Below are positions 34,771-42,990 of a stretch of DNA of 62,829 nucleotides, one piece after another. This DNA comes from Nocardiaceae bacterium (GTDB lineage: Bacteria; Actinomycetota; Actinomycetes; Mycobacteriales; Mycobacteriaceae): contig JAJFUQ010000013.1 in assembly GCA_021372355.1 (NCBI GenBank), positions 1-62,829 on the forward strand, written 5' to 3'. Every line of letters starts with the position of its first letter. The first letter of the stretch is position 1. The notes under the pieces were generated by a model. That model ran no database searches and was not told the DNA's origin. It saw nothing but the letters and a program-made list of their open reading frames with translations. Both the position numbers and the translations under genes were made by a program.

Positions 34771-36035
34771 CGTCGGTTCACCGCCTTGTCGTAGAGGTTC
34801 AGCAATCGTCGGTCCGGGTCGTAGCGTTCCTTGAGCCCGCGGTAGAAGTCCCCGCCGTACAGGCGGTCAAATGTGTTGCGGTCGTAAAACGAATCCGAGT
34901 ACAGCGACTTGTGGCCACCGAGTTCGGTGACCTTGGCTTCGATCGCGATGTTCGCCTGTGCGCCGGCTGGTACCGACGACCAGAACCCGACGTTGACGTA
35001 CATGTGACCCGGTTCGAGCGGGTAGAGCGGCCACGAGTTCTGCGCTGTGATCGGGCAGATCCAGATGGGCGTGATCGGAATCGTCCGCAGAAACCAGAAC
35101 AGAAATTCGGCGAGATTCTCGACCGGAATTTCGACGTCCTGGACGACGCGTTCCTCCGTTGACGGCAACCGGCGCGAGATCGCCATGAGCTTCCAGTACA
35201 CGTCGCTACGCCGCATTCGGCGAGGCCAGATTCGGCGCACGATCGGGTTCTGGGCCCCGAAGGCGCGCGAGCACCAGAACCAGTCGGTGTCCCAACGCCA
35301 CAGGTAATCGTGGATCGTCAGTAAGTCCGTCGTCTTGTTCTGGATCGATCGGTAGTAGATCTGCTGGCCGGTGTAGTCGCTGGTCGGCCCAGGCGTGTCC
35401 GAGCCACGGCCGAGCGAGAGGTAACTCTCCTGCGGGCCGAAGACGACGCCGTCCAGGTAGTCGACATCGGGCGGGTGGGCGAGCGACTCTTGCAGGGTCG
35501 TGAGTTCGTCGAACCGCTGGTGTTCGAGCTCGACGTACTTGCGCACGGGCTCGAGCGCGATCCGAAGTCGAGTGGCGTAGCCGAGTGTTCCGTAGCTGTT
35601 CGGGAATCCGTTGAACAGGTCGTCACCGGGCTTGACGGTCTCGATTTCGCCTGCGCCGGTGAGGATTTCCATTTCGATGACGGATTCGTGCGGAGCGCCG
35701 TTCCGGAACGAGGTGGATTCGATCCCAAGGCCGGTGACCGCGCCGCCGAGCGTGATGGTCTTCAGTTGGGGCACGACTTTCGGTGCGAGTCCGACCTGCA
35801 GCGTTTCGCGCACGAGGTTCTCGTACGTGCACATGCCCTCGACATCGGCGGTCTGGGAGTGGGCGTCGACAGCAAGTACTGAGTCAAAGGTGCGAACGTC
35901 GAGGCGCGTGTGGGAATGCGTGCGCGCCCGAAAAAGATTGGACGTTTGCTTGGCGAGCCGTATCGGCTCGCCAGGGGGAATCGCGCGGTAGCTCGCGCGC
36001 AGCCGTTCCAGCTTGGCCAAGTGATCTTCGGCCAT
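34767..36035 (-). CDS. FAD-binding oxidoreductase, lipid-reductase partner (Rv3719-like)
   Basis: The 422-residue protein is of the VAO/DIMINUTO type. The FAD-binding part includes VPQLKTITLGGAVTGLGIES (about 88-107) and NSYGTLGYATRLRIAL; a substrate domain with many aromatic residues follows. ATG 36035 has TAGCTT five bases before it and no SD. It is transcribed first in the two-gene operon and probably reduces the methylene intermediate formed by the downstream methyltransferase. Confidence 0.85.
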   Translation of the reverse strand: MAEDHLAKLERLRASYRAIPPGEPIRLAKQTSNLFRARTHSHTRLDVRTFDSVLAVDAHSQTADVEGMCTYENLVRETLQVGLAPKVVPQLKTITLGGAVTGLGIESTSFRNGAPHESVIEMEILTGAGEIETVKPGDDLFNGFPNSYGTLGYATRLRIALEPVRKYVELEHQRFDELTTLQESLAHPPDVDYLDGVVFGPQESYLSLGRGSDTPGPTSDYTGQQIYYRSIQNKTTDLLTIHDYLWRWDTDWFWCSRAFGAQNPIVRRIWPRRMRRSDVYWKLMAISRRLPSTEERVVQDVEIPVENLAEFLFWFLRTIPITPIWICPITAQNSWPLYPLEPGHMYVNVGFWSSVPAGAQANIAIEAKVTELGGHKSLYSDSFYDRNTFDRLYGGDFYRGLKERYDPDRRLLNLYDKAVNRR

Positions 36036-36040
36036 ACTTC

Positions 36041-36046
36041 AAGCTA
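36041..36046 (-). promoter_or_regulatory. -10 of the FAD oxidoreductase operon
   Basis: On the minus strand TAGCTT ends five bases before ATG 36035. Confidence 0.4.
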
Positions 36047-36280
36047 GCGCGATGCCGGCTCGAAATCATCAGCTACCGATGACGAGTCTCGTTGGTGCGT
36101 TTCCCGACGCAAGGCGGTACCCAGGGCAACTGCCACGGAACGGAAGTGAGCAACCACAACGCGATCACGAGCGCCGTCAGAGCCGTCATGTGTTATCGGT
36201 TCCCGGCATTCGAGCGGTCGAAACCTCATGCCGCAAGAATCGCGGAATGCCGGCTAGTCACGGTGACCTGCGGCTTCTCG

Positions 36281-36286
36281 TAGAAT
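36281..36286 (+). promoter_or_regulatory. -10 upstream of the third tetR gene
   Basis: TAGAAT ends eight bases before GTG 36295, so the transcript would be leaderless or nearly so. The remainder of the 36036-36280 gap shows no clear gene. Confidence 0.4.
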
Positions 36287-36294
36287 GATCGTTT

Positions 36295-36996
36295 GTGGAG
36301 ACTCAATCGGACATGCGCGGAAGGTGGGTCGGGCACAACTTCGAACGCCAGACTCGCATTGTTCGAGCAGCGATCGAACTCCTCGAGTCCTCGCCCTCGA
36401 TGGATGTGCCGATTCAGGACATCGCCAATCGCGCCGGGCTGTCGAAGTCGGTGGTCTACCGCCAATTCGACGGCCGGGACGATCTCGACCGCCGAATTCG
36501 CGCACAGATCGCCGATGACCTGCTCGACACCCTGATCGCCGCCCTCGATTTCTCCCAGGGTTCCGTTTCCGCGATCGCGCGCCGGACCATCCAGGCGATC
36601 GGAGACTGGGCCGAGGGACATCAGCGGCTCTACGGTTTCCTACGCAGTGGACCGTCCTCGGACTCCAAGGTGTCCGCGATCGGAACCCTCAAGGACGAGG
36701 TCGCGGACAAGATCAGCGGCGTCGTCAATTCCATCGCGATGATGATCGGCGAGGACCCCGCGCCCTTCAGATCACTGCCGTACGCCCTGGTCACGATGGT
36801 CGAAGGTACGCTGACCCGGTGGGTCCAGGACCCGGCGCCCAAGCGCTCAAGGGATGAGATAATCGAAGACCTCGCCCTTTACGTCGGATATCTCATCGAC
36901 GGCGGGGCACGAACGATGGGCGTCGATCTCGATCAGAGCGAAGAACTGATGTCGGTCATCGCGCGTCTCGCCGCACGCGACCGATCCGAGCCGTAA
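36295..36996 (+). CDS. TetR-family transcriptional regulator
   Basis: The 233-residue protein has a TetR DNA-binding domain at about residues 20-65 (IQDIANRAGLSKSVVYRQF) and a C-terminal TetR_C domain. GTG 36295 is used; ATG 36313 is an alternative. Its last 41 bases overlap the end of the convergent fprB-like gene on the other strand. It may regulate that operon or the lipid-methylation pair behind it; no operator was recognised with confidence. Confidence 0.88.
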   Translation: METQSDMRGRWVGHNFERQTRIVRAAIELLESSPSMDVPIQDIANRAGLSKSVVYRQFDGRDDLDRRIRAQIADDLLDTLIAALDFSQGSVSAIARRTIQAIGDWAEGHQRLYGFLRSGPSSDSKVSAIGTLKDEVADKISGVVNSIAMMIGEDPAPFRSLPYALVTMVEGTLTRWVQDPAPKRSRDEIIEDLALYVGYLIDGGARTMGVDLDQSEELMSVIARLAARDRSEP

Positions 36997-38398
36997 GGTC
37001 CCGCGTTCGCGTCCCCGGTGTCCGCAGCCGGCCGTTGTTGAGGTCGTCGACGAGCGCGCGCACCGTCTCTTGTGCACACGACTTGTTGGTGCCGATGAAT
37101 CCACTCGGTCCGCGCTTGATCCAGCCGGTGACGTAGGTTCCGGCGGCGACTCTGCCCGATTGATTCGGCACGACACCGCGCACATCGTCGAAGGGCAGGT
37201 CCGGCACCGGGCGGCCCTGGTAGCCGATCGAGGTCAGAACGAGTCCCGCTGGGATCTGCTCGAGCTCGCCGCTACGAGTGTTCGAGAACTCGACGCCGGT
37301 CACTGCTTCCTCGCCAAGAATCCGCACGGGCGTCTTCCAGAAGCGGAATTCGACCTTGGACATTCCGGTGCCGATGCGGGGCAGGTTCTTCAACAGGTCG
37401 ACTTTGGTACCCGACCCATCGAGCTCATCGACACGTACCGAGACATCGATGCCGCCGGTCGAGCACAGCCCCACGAGTTCGGGGACCGTGAACGCCGCGT
37501 TCTCCGCGCCGCGCCGACCCACCACTACGACTTCCTCGATCTTGCTGTCGTGCAATGCATCGAGCGCCTGCGTCGCGATCGGGGAGTAGGCGAGGCGGGC
37601 CGGGTCGATCGTGAGGATTCGGGCGACATCGAGCGCGACGTTCCCGTTTCCGATGACGATCGCGCGCTTGTGCGACAGGTCGAACTCGCGGTCCTTGAAG
37701 TCGTGGTGGCCGTTGTACCAAGCGACGAACTCGGTCGCCGATGTCGTCCCCGGCATCCCCATTCCGGGCACGTCGAGCGGGCGGTCGGTCGATGCACCCA
37801 CGGCGTAGATGACCGCGTGATGATGTGCGAGAAGTTCGGCATGAGTGATGTGCTTGCCGATCTCGATGCCCGTGTACAGCTGGAATCCCGGCCGCGCGGC
37901 GATGTCGTCGAACTGATGTGACACCTGCCGCGTCCGCTTGTGGTCCGGAGCAACGCCGAACCGGGCCAGGCCGTACGGCTTGGGCAGGCGTTCGAACATG
38001 TTGACTGTCGTACCCGGGATCGTCAGGATCTCGTCGGCGGCATACATCGCAGCCGGACCCGAGCCGACGATCGCGACCCGGAGCCGCTCTGGGGTGTTGA
38101 TCTCGAGCCGGGGGACCGGCTTCGCGAGGATCGGATATTTGCGCGGCTCGCGGTAGAAGTCCTCGCTGAGGGCCAGGAAGACCTTCTCCGACGCGTCGAT
38201 CTTGGTGTGCGGCTTGATGGCATCCACCGGGCACGCCGTCGTGCAGGCACCGCAATCGACGCACGTCTTGGGGTCGACGTAGAGCATCTCCGCGGTGAGG
38301 AAATCAGGCTCGTCGGGCGTGGGGTGGATGCAGTTCACGGGGCAGGCGTACACGCACGAGGCGTCACTACAGCACGACTGCGTGATGACGTGCGGCAT
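36956..38398 (-). CDS. fprB: Ferredoxin/ferredoxin-NADP reductase fusion (FprB-type)
   Basis: The 480-residue protein joins a bacterial 7Fe-type ferredoxin (C9 or C10, C15, C19, C23; C46, C49, C52, C56) to an adrenodoxin-reductase-like flavoprotein with FAD motif VGSGPAAMY (111-119) and NADP region VIGNGNVALD. It moves electrons from NADPH to an internal ferredoxin. It starts immediately after the AurF-type gene with no gap, matching Rv0885-Rv0886, so it is the probable electron donor for the N-oxygenase. The C-terminus overlaps the convergent tetR. Confidence 0.92.
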   Translation of the reverse strand: MPHVITQSCCSDASCVYACPVNCIHPTPDEPDFLTAEMLYVDPKTCVDCGACTTACPVDAIKPHTKIDASEKVFLALSEDFYREPRKYPILAKPVPRLEINTPERLRVAIVGSGPAAMYAADEILTIPGTTVNMFERLPKPYGLARFGVAPDHKRTRQVSHQFDDIAARPGFQLYTGIEIGKHITHAELLAHHHAVIYAVGASTDRPLDVPGMGMPGTTSATEFVAWYNGHHDFKDREFDLSHKRAIVIGNGNVALDVARILTIDPARLAYSPIATQALDALHDSKIEEVVVVGRRGAENAAFTVPELVGLCSTGGIDVSVRVDELDGSGTKVDLLKNLPRIGTGMSKVEFRFWKTPVRILGEEAVTGVEFSNTRSGELEQIPAGLVLTSIGYQGRPVPDLPFDDVRGVVPNQSGRVAAGTYVTGWIKRGPSGFIGTNKSCAQETVRALVDDLNNGRLRTPGTRTRDLTARIGRVRRDAR

Positions 38399-39412
38399 CT
38401 ACGCTGGCTTGACCGATCGGAGGTTGGCGCGGCGATCCGGCTCGCTACGGTAGCGCGAGGTTCCGCCGTAGATGCCCATCAGCTTCCAGACGCGACGGCT
38501 GATCGGGTTCATCAGGCCGGTCTCCTCGGCCAGCTTGCGAACGTCGACGAAGAAGCCGCTCAAGATCTTCTGCTGCTCCTTGCCACCCCAGAACGCTTCC
38601 TTCATCACGGAGTCAGGAACGTTCATTTCCTTGACCAACGCGGCCGGCGGTACGACGAGCTGGTCGCACAGGAATCGCATGATGACCGGCATCGCGATCG
38701 AAGCGCCGAGCTTGCTCACCGGGTCGAGTTGGGGGACGCGACGCTTGAGGAACTCGTGGGCGAAGGAGATGTGACGTGCTTCCTCGGCGACGTGGATCTG
38801 CATCGCGCGAACGACAGCCGGCGGCATGTTCTCTTCGGCGTCGTCGCGGATCGCGGCCTTCTGGTAGTGGTCGATCGGTTCTTCGCCACCCAGGATGAAC
38901 ATGAACATCAGGGTCTCGAGGTATGGACCCACCGCAGCGGCCGGTGTCTGGACCAGACGCCAGAACGGCCGCATGCCCGGAACGTCCTCACCGATCCGGT
39001 TGACCAACTCCTGGAACATCTGGATGTGGTTGGTCTCTTCGGTGATCTCGTGCATGCAGTAGCGGAACTCGATCGAGTCATTGGGCATCCGGCTGGTGAA
39101 ACCAAGCAGGCCGCGGATCAACAGGTTCTCGAAAGCTGCGCCGACTTTGATGGCATTGGCCTGACGGATCCGGCCGATGCGGATGCGCTCGTCCACCGGG
39201 AGGCTCTTGTACCAGCTGGTGATGCCGAGCGGGTCGAGCTTGCCGTTCAGCTGCCAGCGCGGATCGTTCTTGTCGATCGCCATGTGCGGGGCATCCCAGT
39301 CGATGTCCAGGAAGGGGTCGAACTTACGCCGGACCGAACCCTCGGACAGCGTCTTCAACAGGTCTTCGTAGGCATTTTCTGGGAGCAGGCGTGGCGAAAC
39401 AGACAGCGTCAT
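38399..39412 (-). CDS. AurF-type di-iron oxygenase (PF11583)
   Basis: The 337-residue protein matches p-aminobenzoate N-oxygenase AurF in its ligands: E95, E126-x2-H129 (EETNH), an acidic residue near 178, H207-x3-E211-x2-H214 (HVAEEARH). ATG 39412 is preferred to 39493 because GAGGAG lies six bases upstream. AurF-like enzymes oxidise amines to nitro groups or hydroxylate carbon. It is first in a two-gene operon with fprB. The leader contains a small GNRA-like hairpin (39431-39446). The natural substrate is unknown. Confidence 0.85.
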   Translation of the reverse strand: MTLSVSPRLLPENAYEDLLKTLSEGSVRRKFDPFLDIDWDAPHMAIDKNDPRWQLNGKLDPLGITSWYKSLPVDERIRIGRIRQANAIKVGAAFENLLIRGLLGFTSRMPNDSIEFRYCMHEITEETNHIQMFQELVNRIGEDVPGMRPFWRLVQTPAAAVGPYLETLMFMFILGGEEPIDHYQKAAIRDDAEENMPPAVVRAMQIHVAEEARHISFAHEFLKRRVPQLDPVSKLGASIAMPVIMRFLCDQLVVPPAALVKEMNVPDSVMKEAFWGGKEQQKILSGFFVDVRKLAEETGLMNPISRRVWKLMGIYGGTSRYRSEPDRRANLRSVKPA

Positions 39413-39430
39413 CGATGTCTCCTCAGTGAC

Positions 39431-39446
39431 AGACGCGAAAGCGTCT
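39431..39446 (-). promoter_or_regulatory. Hairpin in the leader of the aurF-like gene
   Basis: AGACGC-GAAA-GCGTCT on the plus strand; the mRNA on the minus strand forms the equivalent 6-bp stem, about 19 bases before the start. Further upstream TGACA, 13 bases, TGTCA (39461-39483) may be an operator. Confidence 0.35.
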
Positions 39447-39542
39447 TTTGTCCTTCTAATTGACAAAGTAATGGGACGTGTCATCCCAGTCAAGCGATGA
39501 GGCTGATTCGTGACGCGTGAAAGCCCGGTCGACCAGGCCCGG

Positions 39543-39548
39543 TACCCT
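39543..39548 (+). promoter_or_regulatory. -10 of a leaderless promoter for the SRPBCC gene
   Basis: TACCCT ends six bases before ATG 39555; no SD is present. Confidence 0.5.
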
Positions 39549-39554
39549 CATGAC

Positions 39555-39989
39555 ATGGGCAAAGTGAGTGCTAGCAGTTCAATTGACATCCCTGTGGCTC
39601 CGGAGAAGGCGCTCGCCGCTCTCGCGGATTACGAGACCGTGCGTCCGCGCATCCTGACGAGCCACTTCAAGGAGTACAAGCTCGTGTCGGGCGGTCAGGG
39701 CAACGGCACCGTCGCCGAGTGGATTCTTCAGGCGACCGAGAGCCGCTCGCGAAACATCCACGCCACGGTGAGCGTTACGGGCAACACCGTCACTGAGAGC
39801 GACGCCAATTCCTCGCTCGTCACGACCTACTCGGTGGAGCCGGCGGGCGCGGGCTCGAAGGTCACCACCAAAACCGAATGGAACGGTGCGGGCGGCATCG
39901 GCGGCTTCTTCGAGAAGACGTTTGCCCCGCTCGGACTCAAGAAGATCCAGGCGGAGTTGCTCAGCAACTTGGCCTCGGAACTGGCGTAG
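39555..39989 (+). CDS. SRPBCC-family protein (Rv3718c-like)
   Basis: The 144-residue protein has the SRPBCC/polyketide-cyclase-like pattern: IDIPVAPEKALAALADYE at the start, IHATVSVTGNTVTESD in the middle and a C-terminal amphipathic helix. It holds the place of Rv3718c in the conserved block before ybaB-recR. Function is unknown. Its TAG stop is embedded in the -10 of ybaB. Confidence 0.82.
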   Translation: MGKVSASSSIDIPVAPEKALAALADYETVRPRILTSHFKEYKLVSGGQGNGTVAEWILQATESRSRNIHATVSVTGNTVTESDANSSLVTTYSVEPAGAGSKVTTKTEWNGAGGIGGFFEKTFAPLGLKKIQAELLSNLASELA

Positions 39990-39992
39990 GTT
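39987..39992 (+). promoter_or_regulatory. -10 of a leaderless ybaB promoter, overlapping a stop codon
   Basis: TAGGTT begins with the SRPBCC stop codon and ends six bases before ATG 39999. Confidence 0.5.
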
Positions 39993-39998
39993 ACCTCC

Positions 39999-40346
39999 AT
40001 GCAGCCAGGAGGAATGCCAGGAATGCCGGACATGGGTCAGCTCTTGGCTCAGGCCCAGCAGATGCAGCAGCAGTTGATGGCCATGCAGGCCGAGCTTGCC
40101 GAGGCGGAGGTCGAAGGCGAGGCCGGCGGCGGTCTGGTCAAGGCGACGGTGAAGGGCAGCGGCGAACTCGTCGCCCTCACCATCGACCCGAAGGTCCTCG
40201 ATCCCGAGGATGTCGAGACGCTGCAGGACCTCGTCATCGGTGCGATCGCCGATGCCGGAAACAAGGCCCAGGAACTGACGGCCCAGAAGCTCGGACCCCT
40301 CGCCGGCGGTCTGGGTGGCAGCGGTATTCCCGGGCTCCCCTTCTAA
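39999..40346 (+). CDS. ybaB: YbaB/EbfC nucleoid-associated protein
   Basis: The 115-residue protein has a Gln/Met-rich N-terminal helix ([21 protein letters not shown]), the core [17 protein letters not shown], and a Gly-rich tail. These proteins form dimers that bind DNA. It lies 20 bp before recR, the near-universal ybaB-recR pairing. Confidence 0.95.
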   Translation: MQPGGMPGMPDMGQLLAQAQQMQQQLMAMQAELAEAEVEGEAGGGLVKATVKGSGELVALTIDPKVLDPEDVETLQDLVIGAIADAGNKAQELTAQKLGPLAGGLGGSGIPGLPF

Positions 40347-40366
40347 TCCGTTTGTAGGAACTCACG

Positions 40367-40975
40367 TTGTACGAAGGTCCCGTTCAGGATCTGATCGATG
40401 AACTCGGCAAGCTGCCGGGCGTCGGACCGAAGAGCGCTCAGCGCATCGCGTTTCACCTGCTGTCCGTCCCGTCGGGGGATATCGGACGGCTGCAGGGTGC
40501 GCTGCAGCGAATCCGCGACGGGATTCAGTACTGCATCATCTGTGGCACGGTCGCGGCGGAGGAGAAGTGCCGAATCTGCTCGGATCCCCGCCGCGACCTC
40601 ACGGCCATCTGTGTCGTCGAGGAACCGAAGGACGTCCAGGCTGTCGAGCGAACGCGGGAGTTCCGCGGGCGCTACCACGTACTCGGCGGAGCGCTCGATC
40701 CGCTGCGCGGCGTGGGCCCCGATCAGCTCCGCATTCGTGAATTGCTCAAGCGGGTCGGCTCGGTCGAGGATGGCGTCGAAGTCTCCGAGGTCATCATCGC
40801 GACGAACCCGAACACCGAGGGTGAAGCGACGGCGACCTATCTTCTTCGTACGCTGCGGCCGTTTCCTGGTCTGACGGTGTCGCGGATCGCGTCGGGCATC
40901 CCGATGGGTGGCGATCTCGAGTTCGCGGACGAGATGACCCTGGGTCGCGCGCTGTCGGGACGGCGCACCCTGTAA
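40367..40975 (+). CDS. recR: Recombination mediator protein RecR
   Basis: The 202-residue protein starts at TTG 40367 with AGGA eight bases upstream. It has the helix-hairpin-helix [11 protein letters not shown] (16-26), a zinc finger with C56, C59, C68 and C71, a Toprim domain (VVEEPKDV) and a C-terminal Walker-like segment. It helps load RecA at gaps with RecF/RecO. Confidence 0.97.
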   Translation: MYEGPVQDLIDELGKLPGVGPKSAQRIAFHLLSVPSGDIGRLQGALQRIRDGIQYCIICGTVAAEEKCRICSDPRRDLTAICVVEEPKDVQAVERTREFRGRYHVLGGALDPLRGVGPDQLRIRELLKRVGSVEDGVEVSEVIIATNPNTEGEATATYLLRTLRPFPGLTVSRIASGIPMGGDLEFADEMTLGRALSGRRTL

Positions 40976-41051
40976 GCCCGCCGCGCAACTAACTGGCGGA
41001 ACAAGGTCATTCAGCGCGCAATTCTCACCGGGCAGGGCCAGAATTGTCCGT

Positions 41052-41666
41052 ATGAGTTTTCCTCCTCCACCGCCTGGGCCTGGCCAAGACCCGAATCAGC
41101 CGTTCAACCCGCAGCCGTGGGGTGCCCCGCCTCCGCCGCAGCCGCAGTACGGCGCCCCGCAGCAATACGGTGCCCCACAGCAGTACGGCGCCCCGCAATA
41201 TGGTGGGGGCTTCCCGCCGCCGTTCAACCCTCAGCAGGGTGACCCGGGAACCCTCGATCTGCCCTGGTACGGGATCGGAATGGCCGACGCGGTCAAGCGG
41301 ATGTTCCAGAAGTACGCGCGCTTCGATGGTCGCGCCAGCCGTGGCGAGTACTGGTGGGCGGCCCTAGGGCTCTTCGTGGTCTTCATGGTCCCGTACATCC
41401 TGCTGATCGCAGCGGCTTCGGCCGATAGTTCTGCGTTGGCTGGTCTCATTGGGCTGGTGCTCTTGGTTGTCGTGCTCGCGATAATTGTTCCCAGCATCGC
41501 GCTGGCGGTGCGCCGCCTGCACGACGGTGGCTTCAGCGGGTGGCTGTACTTGCTGAACATCGTTCCGTTCGGTGGCATCGTGGTGCTCGTCCTGTTGTGC
41601 CTTCCGAGCAAGCCTGAAGGCGTCAAGTACGACCGCGTCAGTGGCGCACCCGGCGCTTATTACTGA
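41052..41666 (+). CDS. DUF805 membrane protein with proline/glutamine-rich N-terminus
   Basis: The 204-residue protein begins with a low-complexity region containing three imperfect QYGAPQ repeats (DNA at about 41144-41200), then the DUF805 start (MFQKYARFDGRASRGEYWW) and three or four transmembrane helices. RRLHDGGFSGWLYLLNIVPF is the other family hallmark. Function is unknown. Confidence 0.88.
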   Translation: MSFPPPPPGPGQDPNQPFNPQPWGAPPPPQPQYGAPQQYGAPQQYGAPQYGGGFPPPFNPQQGDPGTLDLPWYGIGMADAVKRMFQKYARFDGRASRGEYWWAALGLFVVFMVPYILLIAAASADSSALAGLIGLVLLVVVLAIIVPSIALAVRRLHDGGFSGWLYLLNIVPFGGIVVLVLLCLPSKPEGVKYDRVSGAPGAYY

Positions 41667-41718
41667 CCGCCTGGTAGTTACTCAAACTGACCGGCCGATC
41701 GACAAATTCTGAATAATG

Positions 41719-41767
41719 CCAGCGGCGAATTACTCGACAACAAATGTCGTCAAGTAATTCGCCGCTG
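41719..41767. terminator. Bidirectional hairpin terminator
   Basis: CCAGCGGCGAATTACT and its perfect complement enclose an imperfectly paired inner part. T-rich sequence follows on the plus side and A-rich sequence lies on the other, so it suits both the DUF805 gene and the convergent Gly-rich gene. Confidence 0.8.
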
Positions 41768-41783
41768 GTATTTCTATATTCGG

Positions 41784-42101
41784 CTAGCCGCCGGCAATGA
41801 AACCAAAGCCGAAGCCGATGCCTCCGCCGCCGCCTGAGCTACCACTGCCGCCGAACTCGAAGGTGCCGTTGAAGCCGCCGCCGCTGAAGGTGATCCCGCC
41901 GTTCGCGCTACCGCCACTGCTACCACCGCCGAACTGGAAGTTACCAGTACCTACGGCACCGCCGGAGAGCCCGCCGCCGGAGAACGCGCCACCGAACGTG
42001 CCCGTGCCAGTGATCTTGGCGGAGGCTGTTGCGGGGACCGAAAGAGTCAAGATTGTTGCCGCAGCCAAGCTGGGGACGGCAATCAGAAGCTTCCTTTTCA
42101 T
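41784..42101 (-). CDS. Small secreted glycine-rich protein
   Basis: The product is 105 residues. ATG 42101 has GAGGAG five bases upstream. The signal peptide MKRKLLIAVPSLAAATILTL ends at ATASA, and the mature part is about half glycine and serine with phenylalanine repeats (GTFGGAFSGGG, NFQFGGGSSGG, GIGFGFGFIAGG). It may be surface-exposed or self-assembling. A consensus TATAAT lies at 42232-42237. I do not recognise a family. Confidence 0.75.
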   Translation of the reverse strand: MKRKLLIAVPSLAAATILTLSVPATASAKITGTGTFGGAFSGGGLSGGAVGTGNFQFGGGSSGGSANGGITFSGGGFNGTFEFGGSGSSGGGGGIGFGFGFIAGG

Positions 42102-42231
42102 AGTGCTCCTCAAGGAAGTCGTGGCCGAACTTTCGCCGATCTCCAGAAATGGCGAGCGACTTAATTGAAGCGTAAATTTAGCGCATGCCGATTTAAACGG
42201 TTTGTCCGAGTCGATCTTTCCGAGAAGGCGA

Positions 42232-42237
42232 ATTATA
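42232..42237 (-). promoter_or_regulatory. Consensus -10 of the Gly-rich protein gene
   Basis: On the minus strand this is a perfect TATAAT, rare in this GC-rich region. It implies a leader of about 120 bases. No matching -35 was found. Confidence 0.5.
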
Positions 42238-42267
42238 TTGATTGAATGACAGCTGTTTGACCGGCGG

Positions 42268-42990
42268 TCAGCCCTTCGCCGCCGCGGCCAACCGCTCACG
42301 GCGGAGCTGCTCGACCTCGGGGAGGTCCAGCGGCTCGAGTGAGTCGGCGCCGATCGCGCGCATGATGAGCAGGTCGGCCAGCTGCGGGTTCCGGGCCAGT
42401 GCCGGGCCGTGCATGTAAGTCCCGATCACCGAGCCTTGGCAGACGCCCTCGAGGCCGTCGCCGACGCCGTTGCCGACACCGTGGAGAACGCGACCAAGGG
42501 CGTGCGCGTCCTTGCCGAGGGTCGTGCCACCGCGGTGGTTCTCGAAACCGACGAGCGGTTCGGTCAGGCCTTCGATCGTCGGCTGCAGCGAGAGCTCGCC
42601 GATCGAGCGCTTGGCCTGCGGTGCCGTCGTGGCGTCGATGAGGCTGATTCCTTCGACGCGCTCGCCGGCGGAGGTCTCGTACCAATGTCCGAGAACCTGG
42701 ACCGCCGCACAGATCGCGAGAACCGGTGCACCGTTCGCGGCGGCCTTCTGCAGTCCTGGGTAGGTCTTCAGGTGCCGAGTGGCGAGACGCTGCGCGTAGT
42801 CCTCCGCGCCGCCGAGGGTGTAGATGTCGAGCGACTCGGGCACCGGCATGTCGAGCGTGATCTCGACGATCTCGGCGTCGTAGCCGCGCATCGCGAGGCG
42901 TCGCCGCAGGATGACAGCGTTTCCGCCGTCGCCATAGGTACCCATGACGTCCGGAAGGACGAGTCCGATGCGTACGGTCGATTCAGCCAT
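42268..42990 (-). CDS. gatD: Lipid II isoglutaminyl synthase, glutaminase subunit
   Basis: The 240-residue class I-like glutamine amidotransferase (CobB/CobQ fold) has nucleophile C94 in LAICAAVQVLG and H194 in TYMHGP. It releases ammonia from glutamine for MurT, which amidates the D-glutamate of lipid II. Its start overlaps the end of murT by eight bases, so the subunits are translated together. It matches Rv3713. Confidence 0.93.
   Translation of the reverse strand: MAESTVRIGLVLPDVMGTYGDGGNAVILRRRLAMRGYDAEIVEITLDMPVPESLDIYTLGGAEDYAQRLATRHLKTYPGLQKAAANGAPVLAICAAVQVLGHWYETSAGERVEGISLIDATTAPQAKRSIGELSLQPTIEGLTEPLVGFENHRGGTTLGKDAHALGRVLHGVGNGVGDGLEGVCQGSVIGTYMHGPALARNPQLADLLIMRAIGADSLEPLDLPEVEQLRRERLAAAAKG

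Noticed and set aside
36036..36280. Small gene between the FAD oxidoreductase and the third tetR
   Set aside because: Possible frames are short, lack ribosome binding sites and show no protein-like composition.
39461..39483. Strong TetR operator before the aurF-like gene
   Set aside because: TGACA-N13-TGTCA has only five-base arms; it was kept as a weak note and not as a feature of its own.
41144..41200. Threefold repeat in the DUF805 gene as a CRISPR-like or satellite array
   Set aside because: The units are 18 bases, adjacent and coding (QYGAPQ); no spacers exist. No CRISPR array was seen in the window.
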